This document shows positions 47,421 through 62,115 of a DNA stretch of 64,000 nt, piece by piece; position 1 is the stretch's first letter; each line of letters starts with the position of its first letter. Below the pieces are notes generated by a model. The model made no database searches, was not told the DNA's origin, and saw only the letters and a program-made list of their open reading frames with translations. A program made the position numbers and the translations under genes. This stretch comes from Wuchereria bancrofti (Eukaryota > Nematoda > Chromadorea > Rhabditida > Onchocercidae). The stretch spans positions 252,956 to 316,955 of the forward strand of contig SSBO01000001.1 of the NCBI GenBank assembly GCA_005281725.1. Reading direction: 5' to 3'.

Positions 47421-50400
47421 AAAAGTGCATGCAACTGTTAACTAACTAAATTATTTATTTATTTATTTATTTAAAATTTATTTCATTAAAATTTTATATA
47501 ATATTTTATCAACAATTTTTGCATAATTTTTTCTTAAATAATTTATTTATTTTATAAGATATTTTATTATTTCTAATATTGGATGTAATAATTAATTAAA
47601 TGATTAAAGATTGACTGTGTGTCATATAATTTGTCAACTATATTAGTTTATTGAAATTAGCTCATTTAATGAAAATAAGCATAAAAAAAGTCATAATTTT
47701 TGTTTCGTTTTTTTTTAATTCCATAAATTGTGATAACTTTTAAAATTTTTAATTTGTTAGTTTTTTTATGAAAAATAGTAAATCAAATTGTAAATTGTTT
47801 AATTGCTTTTTCTTTCGTTTTTTTTTCTTTCACTTCTTTGAATCATTCCAACGAAAGGTTGAAATTTCTTAAAGTTTTTCGAAAAAAAAAATAATCAATA
47901 AACATATAAAAATTTTACATCGTTTTATTTATTCTTTATTGCATAATTAGTCATTTAATAATTAATCATGAAATAATTAAAAATCAAAAATTGAAATTAG
48001 CAAAGTTAGCATTATCATTTCACTCGAATGGATTAACTTATTATTACTAATTAAATATATTAACAAATTTCCAAAAAAAAAGTCACACAGTTAGGTAATT
48101 ATTTAACAATACAAATGCAATACATTTAATGAAACGTCAATCACGTGAATGCTATTAAAAAAAAATTTTTTTTTCTATATTTTTTCAAATGGTATATCAA
48201 ATAAATTCATCAATTTTAGTATCAAATTTTAACAGAAATCTCAAAAAAAGAAGAAATCAAAAATTATTTTTGACTGAAATTTAAAAAAATATATATAAAA
48301 AATTTCAAAGAAAGAAATTATAATTTAACAAAATAAAAGAAAAATTAATTGAAGTATGCATTGTTTGCATATCACTTGCAATTGCATTAAGTAAGCATAA
48401 AATTATTTTTAAATGAAAAATTTTTGTTTCATTAAATCGTTGAAGGCATTTTGTTTAACTTTTTTTTTAGTTGCAAAAGAAAAGAAAAAAGAAAAATGTT
48501 ATTCTTAAACGAATGAATGTACACATAAACAATTTTTTTTCCCTTTTTCTTATCATTTTGGGAAAAAATTTTCCTTTTATTTGTTTAAATTTATTGTTTA
48601 GTATGAAATTTGAATTGTTTTTTTTCGAATTTGAAAAATTTTAAATTTGAATCTGAAATATTATAATTTTTTGCGTTGTTTTTTTTTTTCGACTAAAACT
48701 AATGATTATTGATTATAAATTTTTACAAATAATACAGGAGTGAAAATTAATGATAATTGAGAAAAGTGTAAGTTAAAATAAACAATTGAAAAGATGTGAT
48801 AAGTAAATAGTTTAAATAAGTTAAAGTAAAATTCTTAAATAATAACGTATACTTTTATGAACATTTATAAAAACTGTATGAAGTTCGAAATAGTAATTCT
48901 GTAAATTTAAAAATCAAAATATCAATTTTAAATTATAGCTATTTTTTAAACAACGAAAAAAAGATCTTAATTAAATAAAGGTAAATCATTTCATTCTAAA
49001 TAAATAATTAATTGAAAGCTATAATATCTGAAAAAGAATAGTAATATGACAGTTGCAAATGATTAAAAATAAAAAAAGAAAAAAAAAAACAAAGAAATAA
49101 TAATGGAAGGAGAATTATGTTTTAGTTATTTCAATTTTTACTTATTCAATTAGCAATAAAATGTTATGCGTTTTAAAATTCACTAAATGAGCATTGTTCA
49201 ATTTTCATTTCAAAATGCATTTTAATTTTAGATAATATTAGAAGAATTTTTTTTTTTAAAAAAATAGTATGCAACAATTAACATTTAAAAAATGTAAAAA
49301 TTAAATGCTATTTGAAATATTACTGTTGGCAATGTGTTCATAGCATAAAACACCATCAATTAATTAACTATTTGAGATTTTTTAGGACAAAAAATTGATG
49401 TTACTTCTTCAATTTAATTTTAAGTTGCAGTCGTCTTCTCTCTCTCTCTCTCTCCGTCTCTGTTTCTCTAAAGAAATGTAGGTTTATATTCGAAATTTAA
49501 AATTTATTTTTTAAATTGCAAAATGTTTAATCATTTTTTTTCAAAGTTACATTTTGAAAAATTATTTTTCGAATAATTAAGTAATTTTCAAGTTCCATAA
49601 AATATCGGTTTCAAACGTATGCACAACAACTGTTATGACAAATGAGAAAGGAAATAAATGCATTCTAAGATCGTTATATAAATTTCATTTGTTTATTTGT
49701 TTATTTTACCTGTCAATATGTAAACAATGATACTTATTGATGAATACAATGAATGAATGAATTGTATTTGAATAAATTGCAAGTTCAATGACGAAATTTA
49801 AAGTGATATTAAATAAGTAAATAAAAGTAAAGCAAGAATAGAATAGATGAATTTCAAACAAACTAATTATTTCACTGATAAATTTCCATTAATATTTTTA
49901 ATTTAAATTAAAAATTTGTCAAATGGATGATATAATGTATTTTAGCAGCAGTTACATAAACAAGAATTAATCAAAGTTCAAATTATTAAATATATTTTTG
50001 CCCTTATTTCATTCTTCATTTTTTAATTAATCAACTCAAAATGTGAATTAATTTTACAATTAAGTAAAATTATATAGCAATAATTATAACAATAATAATT
50101 AGTTTACTTTTAAGATGAAAAATACATAAAATTAAATATATTAGAAAAAAGCGAATTTCAAATATTTTAAATTAATCTGTTTCTTAACAATTAAAAAAAA
50201 TTAATACATAGTACAGTAAGTGTCGAAAAAAAATAAAATACAATAGAGTAAGTAGTAGTTAAATTTAAGGAATAAAGTGATTTAATTTAGGAAATAAAAA
50301 ATATTAATCGATTGTTGTTGCATATTTGATAATAATAAAATTACATTTTCAAGTATTGATTTTTGTTTATTAATTAGACATTAATAGTTTTAAATAAATA

Positions 50401-52868
50401 AAAAAAAATAAAAATTAATAATTCTTTTCTTTTTTCGTTGTTGCAATAAAAAATTTTTTAGTACAAAAAGAAAATTTGAAAAATAAAGTATAAAAATTTT
50501 TTGACACAAGAGGCAAAATTTTTTGCACAATGCAAAAATGATAGTGTTATTGACAAAAAAAAATAACTGTTAATTAATATAAATTTCAAAAAGTAAATTT
50601 TACAATCTAAATCTTAAAATTCTTTATTAAAATTTATTGACAGCAATTTATGTTGAAAAAAAAGAAGGAATTTAAAAATATACAATGCAAATTGTTGTGA
50701 CCTTTAAAATAAATGTATTCATTTTATCGTCTTTTTGATATATTAAAAAAATCTTTCTTGCTCTTTTCTTTCTGAAAAATTAGATCAAATTTTCAAATTC
50801 AAATTTCAAAAAAAAAATAAATTAATAATATATTAATGCACGTTTAAAATGTAATTAAATTCTTCTGAGTAATATTTTATATGAAATGATTTAAATGAGT
50901 ACTTATTTACTTTTATTTATTTATTTATTTAATTTATTTATTTATTGGTTGTATATTTTCATGAATAATAAATACTACCAATAGAAATATCAATTTACTG
51001 AAATAATTATTAATAATGCAATCGTTTTTGCTACTTTTTAGTACTTACAAAAATTTAAAAAAAAAATTTAAAAATTTAAAATTTAAGCCTTTCACAGACT
51101 AAATTTAAATTGCAAAAGAATGAATTTGCATAGAAAATTTATTATTACAAAGTGTTATTACGTTTGGTTAATTTTAGAGTTTTATATAATAAATAAAAAT
51201 TAAGTTTTAAATGAAAATTAAAAAAGTGAAATAAATGAAAATTAAATGAAAATTACTCTTCGTTACAAATTAATTTTAGTAAAAATTTATCATTTATTTC
51301 ATTTAAAAAAAAAAATCACATTGAAAAAGAATTTTAAAAAGTTTATTGTTTTGACAATAAATACGATAATGTAAATGCAATTAAGCTTAAATAAATCAAT
51401 TCAATTTATAGATTATAATTAATAAGTTAAATATTTTGAATTAAACCTAAAGAAATTTCACAACATCAAACAAACTTAGTAAGAGAAAAAGATTAATTGT
51501 TTAAAATTAAACATCTAACATAATCCTAAATGATTAACAAATTTTATCCCAATAAGCTCATTGTTTCGGCATTTTAATCGACAAAAGTAATTTATAAATG
51601 TTATTTTAATGTAATATCACAATTGTCAAAATTAAACATTTGAAAATTTAAAATAATGCTATAATTAATTAATTAATAGGTTGAACATTTTAAATTATAA
51701 ACATAAAATAATTTTTCAATTAATTGCAGTCAAATATTTTGAATTAAACTTGAAATTAACACTGATTCATCTCTATTAATTTCTCTATTACTATTAAACT
51801 ATCAATAGCGAATATAAATGGAAGAGCGAAAATAACAAATAAATAAATGAAATATTTTTGTGAAATTTACTGTCAGATAATAATCGTAGTTTTTTTTCAT
51901 TGGAAATTTTCAATTTACTGTACCAAATTATTCATATCCATATATTACTGATTCATTATTTTCCGAGAAATAATAATAAATGCTATTACCATAAAGTTAA
52001 AAATGATAATTTCACGATGAATCATTTATTTCAAATCAATATTTTTAAATTCATAACAAAAATAAAAGCAAAAAAAGAAGAAATTTTTCTAAAGTAGAAA
52101 TAATTCCATAAAATGTTATTTTAAGAACTGAAAAAGAATTAAATTAAAACAATGAAAATGTGTAATAGGAAGAAAAGAATTTAAAAAAACTGATATGATT
52201 GAATATGATTAGTGTTAATTTTCATTAAATATTTCTTAAAAATGAAAATTAAATATATTTGAAAATTAAGTTGAAAAATGAATAAAAAATGCAATCAATT
52301 TCTTGTAATATTTATTTTAATTCAATGTTCTTTTGTATTTTTTTTAAAAAAAGGGAAAATTTTGACAATTTAAAATCGTTGACAATTTAAAATTTCACAA
52401 TTTAAAAAAAATTTTTAATTCTTCCAATAATATATAATTTTTAAAATTATAACATTCAATTTTTTCTTTTGCATATTGAATTAATGCAATCATATATTTA
52501 TAACTTTTGTTATTTTGCAAATATTTTTTGATCTAAAAAAAGTTCGAACCACAAGAAAAAAACAAAAACAAAACTTTTTTCAAATTCACACAACAAATCA
52601 TTGTATTCAATAAAATAGATAACAAAGAATGGTTGCCCTCATTGCTAAACTATTATTATGCAAATTTTAGACAGATCTGAGGAAATTTTTAATTGCTGAT
52701 AATTGTGTGACACTTTATTTTTGTTAGTAACATTTCAATCGGGCAATTACCTTTTCATTATCCTTTCAATTCGTAACACACCCGACCCGACACCTCTTCT
52801 CTTTTACGCTTTCTATCAGATGGATTTATTCAATGTCAATCATTACTTTTCTATAATAATGATTAATT

Positions 52869-53029
52869 GCAATAATAATAATAATAATGATTAGTGATAA
52901 TAACACTAATGATAATAATAATAAACAGTGATAATATAATAATAGTAATAATAATAACAATAATAATAGTAAACACTGATAATAATAATAATGATAATAA
53001 TAATAATAGTAATAATAATAATAATTAAC
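52869..53029. repeat. AAT/GAT trinucleotide array
   Basis: Imperfect trinucleotide microsatellite with AGTG and ACACTG interruptions, about 50 triplets. Confidence 0.95.
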
Positions 53030-55482
53030 TTGCAGAGTGAATTATACTACAGTGTGGTGTAAATTATTATAAAATGGACAGGTATGATCTTTTATTTGCC
53101 AAATGGTAAATGAAAGAATAAACGAGCAGTGCGATGTGAAATTAGCTTAAGTTTTATTAGCTGTAAATATTTGCAAAACTTTCCTTAGCTTTTCATTATC
53201 GAAGCTAGTAACAATTGATAAATAAGGTAAATAAGGTAAATAAGCTAATCGTCAATAATCATAAAATGGCCACAATAAATGTCCAAATAATCTTTGATGC
53301 AAAACTTGTTAAGGAATTTATGAAAATGTATCGAAAAAACATAAACAAATAATATGTATCATCAAGTTTCAAGGATAATTTTAGGAAAGAATAAGATTAA
53401 CGAATTCTATCTTTAAAGAATAAAATTAGCGGCTTCTATCTTTAATATACAATCTTTGCTTTCCTGAAATAATTTCTTAATTAAAAAAAAATTAATTTCC
53501 TTATTGTTTACGTTGTAAAGCTCATTATGATGTGAATAATTAATCATTTAAATTAATATACTTCATCCTACCAAAAGAAAAAAAGAAAAACAATTTACAA
53601 ATTTTGAACTGAATCTTTTTTTTTTTCTTCTTTCACATCATAAAAATTTAAATAATTAAAATACAAATAAATGAACGAATCATTTAATAGAAATAATGAC
53701 AATAAGCATAATGAGCAACGTATTATTTGAATGACAACCATTGATATTTATCATCATTTTACGATTTTGTTTATGAAAAGTCAATTTTAAAGGAAATTAA
53801 TAGTGCGAACAGATGGATTGAAAAGAGAAGGAAGAGGGAAAAGAGAAAGGAAGTGAAGACGATGAAGAAGAAGAAGAAGAAAGGAAGGCGGAATGAGAGC
53901 AGGCGGAATGAGACCAGCGGAATAAGCCGCTGTGGATTAAATAGAATGTAAGTACTTTGAAAATTCAGATTTCGACATATGTATGAGAGAATAGTGGTGA
54001 AATGCCGCCTCTTCCACAAATATGTGACAGCAATAGCATTGCTAATCAAGACTTGTCGAGATTGCGCAATTTGCATGATCGTAGCATTTTTAGCAGATAA
54101 TGCAATTTGATCTGTTAATCTTTCATACAATCATCTAAGCTAATTCATATAATTATGTAAGCTATTTCTACGCAAATATCAATAATTGTTTTGATTAATT
54201 CATATAAGTAAACTGATATGATAAGAAATGATATGATATATTATTGATTAAATTGTGATATGACATGTGATATAATGTATAATTGACTAAATTACAAAAT
54301 ATTTTAATAGTATAAATTATAATTATAGTATTATTAATTAAAAAAAAGGAAAAACAAAATAAAACGATAACAACAAAAGGATGAATTGAAAATTTAGATA
54401 ATTTATTCAAATTTAGAAAATGTTAAAATAATTTTGCAACAGGCCAATATATAATCACATACATATTAAATCATTAAGGAACATATGGTAAAGTAGCTTT
54501 ACTTTGTAGTTGTAAATTATTTATATTGCTATTAGCATTTAGCAGGAAATAATTTGAATAGATTACTTAAAGATAAAATGGAGAGAGAGGGAAAGAGAGA
54601 GAGAGAGAAAGAGAGAAAAGATATCATGATTGATTTAAGAATTGATTCATATTTAAACCATATTTGTATGTTTGTAAAAGGCCATATCGATTACAATTTC
54701 AATATCCGTTATTCAATCCGGTAGTCTATTTACCTAAAAGCAAAATCCTTCTTATTTCCTATTCTTCTTTCGTTTTCATTACTGTTTGTATAGCAATAAA
54801 CAATAAACAATAAACAATATACAGTTATTTCTGATCATATTTACTCTAATTTTGAATCAAATTTAAATATTTAAAAATACAATAAATAAACAACAGCGAC
54901 ATATCGTTATTTCTAATCATATTTACTCTTATTTGATTCAAATTTAAATATTTCAAATATGATATAAATGAAAATGTTATTTACACATGAAACATACAAT
55001 TGAATAAATCAATGTATGATATAAATGAAAGATAACAATAAAATGATACATTTAGTGAATTGAAAAAAAAAAAAGGAAAAAAAAAGCGAAGGAATTTTAT
55101 TATTTCAAATGAACATTTTGCATATGCAAATATAATAAGACATTTAATACTTCAATGATTAATTAAAATTCTTAAACATTGTAAAAATATAATATTTCAT
55201 AACTATGATGAAATTTAAAAGTTGATAAGCTAAAATTTACCCAAATTTAAGAGCTTTAAAATATATGACGATAGGAATAAATGAATTTTCATACGAAAAT
55301 GATTGCTATTTTAATGAAGCGGAAATAATTCGCCCTCTATTGGTATAAGTTAAGAACTAAAGATTGCTTATATCATTAGTGATTGTGCGACATTTTCGCA
55401 TATGAATCATTTTATAAGTAAGTATTTCTTGAACTATTAGCAGTACATCTATTATTATTATTACATTAATGATATAAACAAT

Positions 55483-55520
55483 CATTTCTGCATGCATAAT
55501 CCATTATGCATGCAGAAATG
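55483..55520. repeat. 18-bp-arm perfect inverted repeat with 2-base spacer
   Basis: The arm CATTTCTGCATGCATAAT is followed by CC and then its exact reverse complement. It is again centred on TGCATGCA. An RNA copy would be a tight hairpin. A partial third copy of the arm end (AAGAAATGCA) follows at about 55524-55533. Confidence 0.95.
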
Positions 55521-58500
55521 CAAGAAATGCAATCTGAATGATTATTTGTAACAATATTACATAATCATATATTAAAATTGGAAAAAAGAGAAGATTAAAT
55601 TTTATCAAGAAATTAAAAGATCAATGTTAATAAATTAAAACATATGATAGAAACATTATGTTTAATTATACTTTTCGTTGCTAAATTTAACAAAAATAAT
55701 TTAAATAGTAATAATTTAATTTTACTAAAATCATTCGAATTTTTTTTTGTCCTCCAATTAATCACTAATTATTTTTACTAATAATCAATCAATATAATTA
55801 TACAAATTTTTTTAAAAAAAAAGAAAAAAAAGACAAAGACTTATCTAAAGTTAGTAAATTTTTTCTATTCCATTCTCAAATTACCAATTTCTCTTAATAT
55901 TTATACAATTTTCCTTTAAAAAAAAGGAAAAGTATGTCGGAAAAAATTGATATCACATAATGAAACAAAATTTTTGATTTTATAAAAATAATTTTAATTA
56001 ATAAATTTGACTTTATAATTCATTATTTGCAGTATAAAAGTAATATTACAAAAAAAAAATATATATATATATATGTTATTAATTACTTCCCCTTTTCTAA
56101 AACATAAATTTCCTAATATACAAAAAAAAAAATGTCCTTCATTGTCACTTCTTATAAATTAATTATATCCAATTATTCTTACAGCAAAATTATCCAATTT
56201 TTATTCAATTTTTTTTTTTTTATTAGATAAAAATACGAGGACGAAAGATACTTATTTTTTAGTAAAACAGAAAAAAAAAATTTTTTTCTTTAAATTATAG
56301 GAATGAAAAGAAAGGGAAAAAAAAAAGATAAAAAAGATTTTATCATAGGATGCGATGTAGTAATTTCTTCTCAAATTAAAATCACTTCTTTCTTCCTATT
56401 TCCGGTTACCGGAATCATTGTTATAATATTATGCATGAAAGAAAAAGGAGAGAGAGAGACAGAGAAAGGAAGAAAGAGAAAAAAAAAGACGAAATTTTAG
56501 AAAATTATATTATCATATTTAATATATCGTTTTTTTTTTGCAGAAAAAGAAAAGAAAGTTGACAACTTCATTTAAAAAAGACAAAAAGAAAAAATTTTCT
56601 CCAAAACTTTTAAATATAAAATTTGCACGAAAAAAAAAATTATTAAATTATTATGCTTAATTTATTATCATATTTCATTCAAGTATTACATTTATTTCAA
56701 ATAATCTAATCAATTTTACAGTTCAAATGTTTTATTTGATAAAATCTTTTTTTTTTTTGGAAAAAATTGGTAAAAATATTCAGATTTTTTTTTTTGTTTG
56801 AAAAAAATTGAAAATTTGATAATTTTATTTTTTGAAAGTTTCGATGTATGAAGTGCATAAATTTTATTTGATTGGATGGAAATATAAAAATCCTTAAATT
56901 TTTATTGTAGTAGAATTATTTTTGTTTATGGATGAATATAAGTGTCATATAATTAATCGAATAATTTTATTTTTTCAAGAAATTTATTCGTAAAAGTTAA
57001 CGAATTTAATTTAATAATTTTTAGCATTTTAATGAAATCTAACAATTCCACTTCAAATGAATTACAATAAAATGATAAATTTTCATTTGGAATTAATTAT
57101 AATTCAAATAGATGATGACATATTTGCCAAGCAATTGTGATTACTGTTTATTGTTGATATTATCGTTGTCATTATCAATATATCATTTATATCTTTCATA
57201 TAGCACAATTATTAGTTTGTCCTAAATTTGAACAAATTTATAACATTTCAAATATGAATGAAATAAAATATGCAATAATTACATATCTTTGTTAATTTTA
57301 CAGTTCAAATTTTTCATTAAGTAAAATGCATTTGATTAAAATGATGTTTACTTGGAAATTAGTCTATTTGCTCTTATCAATTTATTAATTCATTCTAATT
57401 TATTAAATTATATTTTCATAAAGCAAAAACGATAGTTAACAGTAAATGTATGCTTTAAGAAAAAAAACAAATTAAAATTTGCCAATAAAAGTAAATGTTT
57501 TCTTAACAGAATAAATTTTTGAATTACAAAGAAAAAAAATTCAAATATAAATAAAAGTGGAAGGAAACAATAAAGGCGACAATTTGATGTGTTGCTTTAT
57601 TATCGCAATGTGACACAAATATATGTCATCATTAATGATGATGATGATGATGATAATTATTGGTGATAATTACAATGATTGTCAACTTTCCTTGAATTTA
57701 TGATATCTTTTAATAACATAACATTGATATATCACAAATTTTACAAAAAGAAAAAATAATAGAAATATAATGAAATTAGTGATAAGAAATATTATTTATG
57801 ATAAAGTATTTAATTCTAATAAAATTCTCAATCCTTTCGATAATATCATTTTTGCATAATATTTCAGAATTCTTTTTCTTCTTCATTCTATAATATTCTA
57901 CAATTAATCAAAATTAGTAAATATAAAATGAATAAATAATAATTATTTTTCAGATTCTTTCATTTGCTAAATAATACTTTTGAAAGAAGAAAAGGAATTA
58001 TTGATAAAGATATTATTGAAATGAAAGTCATATGTAATTGAAGAAAAAATAGATGAAGAAAAGAAAAATGTATATTTTGTATTTTCATTTAGGACTTTTA
58101 ACCTTTTTTAAATAACTATTAAATTTTTAACTTTTATTTTTTCAACAAATGAAATAACTAAGCCATTTAATTAAAAAAAAGGTTTGAAAAGCCCTAAATT
58201 ATTTTAATATTTATTTAATTATTTTAATGTATTTTTATTTAATTATTTCAATATATCTTAACAGAAATGATAACAAAAATATATTAAAATAATTTTAAAA
58301 AATATGCAAATGATTTAGCTAAAATTACACTCAGAAAAAAAAGAAACTAATCGCTTGCAAAAAAAAGGAAAAATTTGTTTACTTTAACGAAATGAAGTAA
58401 ACGAAGCACTTAATACCTTAACAGAAATAATAACAAAAAAAAAAACCGTATGGCAAATAATTTCTTAAATTTTAAAAATTGAAGTGTTTTTTCTTTTTTT

Positions 58501-58569
58501 TGCAAAGGAAAGAAAAAAAAATTCTTTATAGACTACTAAATAAATAAGAGAAATTAGATATAAGTTGCT

Positions 58570-58935
58570 AAACAAACAATAGAAATGCGATACAAATTGT
58601 AATGTAAAACAAAAAAAAAAACAAATAGAAATGCAGCATAAATTGGAATGCTAAACAAATAGCAAAAATACAGTGCAAATTTGAATGCTAAACAAATAAT
58701 AAGAATGCTGCACAAATTAAAATGCTAAATGAATAACAGAAATACCGTATAAATTGGAATGCTAATCAAACAAGTAAGAATGTGGTATAAATTAGAATGC
58801 TAGACGAATAACAAGAATACAGTGTAAATTGAGGTGCTGAACAAATAACAAGAAAATAGTATAGATTGAAATACTAAGCAAATAAGGGGAATATAGTGCA
58901 AAATGGAATACTAAACAAATAACAGAAATATTTGA
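58570..58935. repeat. Degenerate minisatellite, about 40-bp period, about 9 copies
   Basis: A pattern of the form CTAAACAAATAACAGAAATG, then CAGTATAAATTGGAATG, recurs with many substitutions and small indels (TAAATTGGAATGCTAA, CAAATTAAAATGCTAA, TAAATTAGAATGCTAG and so on). Divergence is far higher than in the 6-kb or 62-kb arrays, so this is an old array. Confidence 0.85.
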
Positions 58936-61900
58936 CTAATTAGCAGTTTTCAACATTATGAAATGATCAGCTTTATTCCTCTGTTCATTAGCAAGTAATT
59001 ACTGTTTCACAGCTGACTGATTTTCCTAATTAACAGTTTTCATCTCAGTGAAAATGTTTGAATTTGATAATTTAAATGCAATAAACTTCTGATGACCTTT
59101 GACATTTCTATTCTTTAATTTTTAATTTTTTCAAAGAAAAAAAAAAGAAGTTTAAGCGTACAATAAGCTTACAATAATAAATCCATGCAACAGAAAGTTT
59201 AATAATTAAACGGAATAGAAAGCATTTCACTTTAATCATTTAATATTACAAATAAATTTCGATTATTAAAAGTACTAAAAATGTTCATTTTAAGATTTTA
59301 AAATTTCTTTTAAATATCATTATTAATGATTATTGTTATTGCAATGATTTAAAGCATTTAAAAATTTTATATTTAGTAAAAAGTAATAAAAATGAAAGAA
59401 ATGTTTGATTACTTACTTAATATCTTATTTCATTAGCTATATATGTTCTTGAATTTCAATAATATTTAATTTTCTTTTTTCTTTTTCCTTTTTTTTTTGG
59501 TTTCTATGGAATAATATGATATTTCCATTTGAGAAATACGAATGAAAGTTAGAAAAAAAAAAATAAAATGAACCATTGCTTAGAAGTGAAAAAAAAAATG
59601 AAAATTCTAAAGCAAAAATGCTGTAAAAATGATATGGCAAATTAGATTTCTTAAATGTTTAAATTAAATTAATTCACATTTTGATGGATGATTTTAAAAA
59701 AAATGATTAAAATGTCGGTGCAGCAGAAAAGAAATGAAATGGAAGGAAAATAAAAATCGATGCAATTATTTTGCATGTAATTAAACATTACAATGATCTT
59801 TTTTTTTTTGTTTTCTCATAAAAAAATTACAGTAACAGGAAAATTTTGGGAATAAAATAATTATTGTAAAATTTATGAAATTATTGTTTTACAAAGCTTA
59901 AAATGTAAACAAAACAAAGGATATGAAAATTTTGAAAAATGTTAAATTAATATTTCAATCTCTTTTATAATTTTTCTTTCTTACTTCTTTTCTTGTCATA
60001 TTTACTAAGTAAAATGAATAAAATTAATGATAGAAATATGATAAAAAATTAAGATAAGAGAAGAAATGGATAAGAAAAGGAGAAGAATGATAGACAACCA
60101 CCTGTAGTGGTTTTTAAATTATAAGCAGCAATAAAATTACCATAAGCTTATTATGCAAATGAGACATGACAATTTCTCTGTGGAATAGAAAAATTATATA
60201 TTGATTATTGTGCAGTCATCGTTGTGATTATATCGTCCGTAAAAATTATAATTAAATTTTTCGATTAAAATGGAAAAGAAAATTAAGAAAAAAAAAACAA
60301 GCAAATGAAGAGTGGGAGAGAGAGAGAGAGGGAGAGAGAAAGAGAGCAATTGATAATGTCAAAACATTGAATGAAAAATGAAAGATTAGCAAAAAAAAAA
60401 AAGAAAGAAAAATTACAGAAAGAAAGAAAATATGAAAAAAAAAAGAAAAATTGGAGAAGGAAAGAAAATATGAAATCAAAATAAAAAAAAGAAAATGTCA
60501 AATTTGATTAGATTTAAACAATTAAATGAAAATTTTTTTGATCAATTTTTATTTTGATTAATTATCATTTGCTTTTCAAAAATGTCATTATTAATAATTG
60601 AATTCATTAATAATTTCATCATTACTAATTTAATAAAATAAAAACGATAAATATTGAGTGGAGGAAATTTTATTTGTTAGAAAACAAAAAATGAAAAATA
60701 AAAATGGCAATAATAGCAATAAATAGATTGTGATTGCTATTGTTATTTGTTATTTTCACCGTTGTTATTGTTGTTGTTGTTGTTGTTATTGTTGTTGGTG
60801 TTTTGTTATTAGCCATTATTATTATTATTGTTATTATTATCGCTATTGTCCATACAAAATTTTATTGATGTATAGTATTTGATTTCACACATGGAAGAAT
60901 ATCATTTATTCCATTGCTAATTACTTACATACTTATTTAATCATTCTTTGTCTCTTTTCTTCTCTCTCTCCCTCTCTCTCTGCCTTTCTCTCTCAATATA
61001 AAATTCAAAAATCGATTAAAGGATGTGAAAATCATGAATGGGGTAATTGAAAAACACATCAAAATTGACACTCCTAATTAATCTCTTTTGCAAAAAGACA
61101 TTTTCTATGCGAGGGTTTTAGATGATCATAAAATTTTATTAGCCTTAGGACTAAATTTTATATTCTTCATTTGGAATATTCAACGAATAATTAAATGTCA
61201 ACCCATTCTTTGTTACAGTATCTATTAAATTTTAAACAAACCTTTTAAATGCTATTTCTTTTTCCTTTTTGAATGCTTAATATGCAAAAACAATTCTAGC
61301 CTTACAGTAAATATTATTTTAAATTTGATTTTAAAATATAAAAATAATTATTTCAAATTAAATAAAATCAGCGAGAAAAGAAAAATGAAAATAAATAAAG
61401 TGAGTTAATTATAACCTTTGCAAGACAATTATTAAAATATCAGTGGAAAGCAAAATCTATTTTACCAGTTATCTTAATATGATAATTTTAACTTTGATAT
61501 TATTTATTAATTAAATGCTCAATAATGTCATTAGTTGCAAATGATAGTTTTGTCAAAGAATTTGTTCATTGCAAACATCTTCAAATACTTTTTAAAATTT
61601 CATACTTAATTTTAAAATAAATAGAAATGGAACAGAAACAGAGGAAAAGGAATAGACTATAAGATTAAACGGTAGAAGTAAATAAGTAATGGAATAAGTG
61701 AGGGAAAAGATAACAAATGAAATTATCAATAGAGCAGAACTGGACGTCAGATAAAGTCAACAAACAAATCATTTATTAAAATTATTTACTAAAACTATTC
61801 ATTAAAAGGAATCAGATTCATATTTCATAAATTAATTTCACAAAATTAAATTCGTATTATCAGTTCTGTTTCAATTTAAACCATTATGAAAATATCGCCA

Positions 61901-62115
61901 TAAGAATTTAATTATCAGTTCTGTTTCATTTTATTTAAACTATTATTCAATTTAAACTATTGAACTATTATTAATTTAAAACTGTTATTAAATTTTTGGG
62001 CTAAAAATATTTCAAATCATAATGGCATAGCAGCAAATTGCAATTTACAAAGTGAAAATATTAAAAAAGAATGTTGAAATTAGCAATAATATTGCAAAAT
62101 GGCTTTGAAAGTACG
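58936..62115. other. AT-rich desert; no gene recognised
   Basis: Contains a GA tract (60315-60345), TTG and ATT triplet arrays (60750-60842), a CT tract (60960-60995) and a short direct duplication of CTAATTAGCAGTTTTCA / CTAATTAACAGTTTTCA (about 58935 and 59024). Minus-strand ORFs over the GA tract are Phe/Ser/Leu-rich artefacts. Confidence 0.65.

Larger units (their letters stand above)
47267..58569. other. AT-rich desert with trinucleotide arrays and palindromes; no gene recognised
   Basis: Apart from entries listed separately, this holds A/T-rich single-copy DNA, an 82-bp-period duplication (about 54823-54965, shared CATATTTACTCT) and a GA tract at 54581-54618. The CCGG palindrome TTCCGGTTACCGGAA is at 56400-56414. 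GC-richer pockets are at 52780-52830 and 53880-54115. The second of these contains three GCGGAAT copies and a minus-strand open frame (ALSAKNATIMQIAQSRQVLI and onward), but it has no ATG-led start and no convincing partner exon. Confidence 0.6.

Noticed and set aside
52530..52560. GTTCGAACC word suggesting a tRNA T-arm
   Set aside because: No acceptor stem, D-arm or anticodon arm can be built around it. No tRNA or rRNA gene was found in the window.
60252..60501. Phe/Ser-rich overlapping minus-strand ORFs
   Set aside because: Translation of GA/AAG tracts; no balanced composition.
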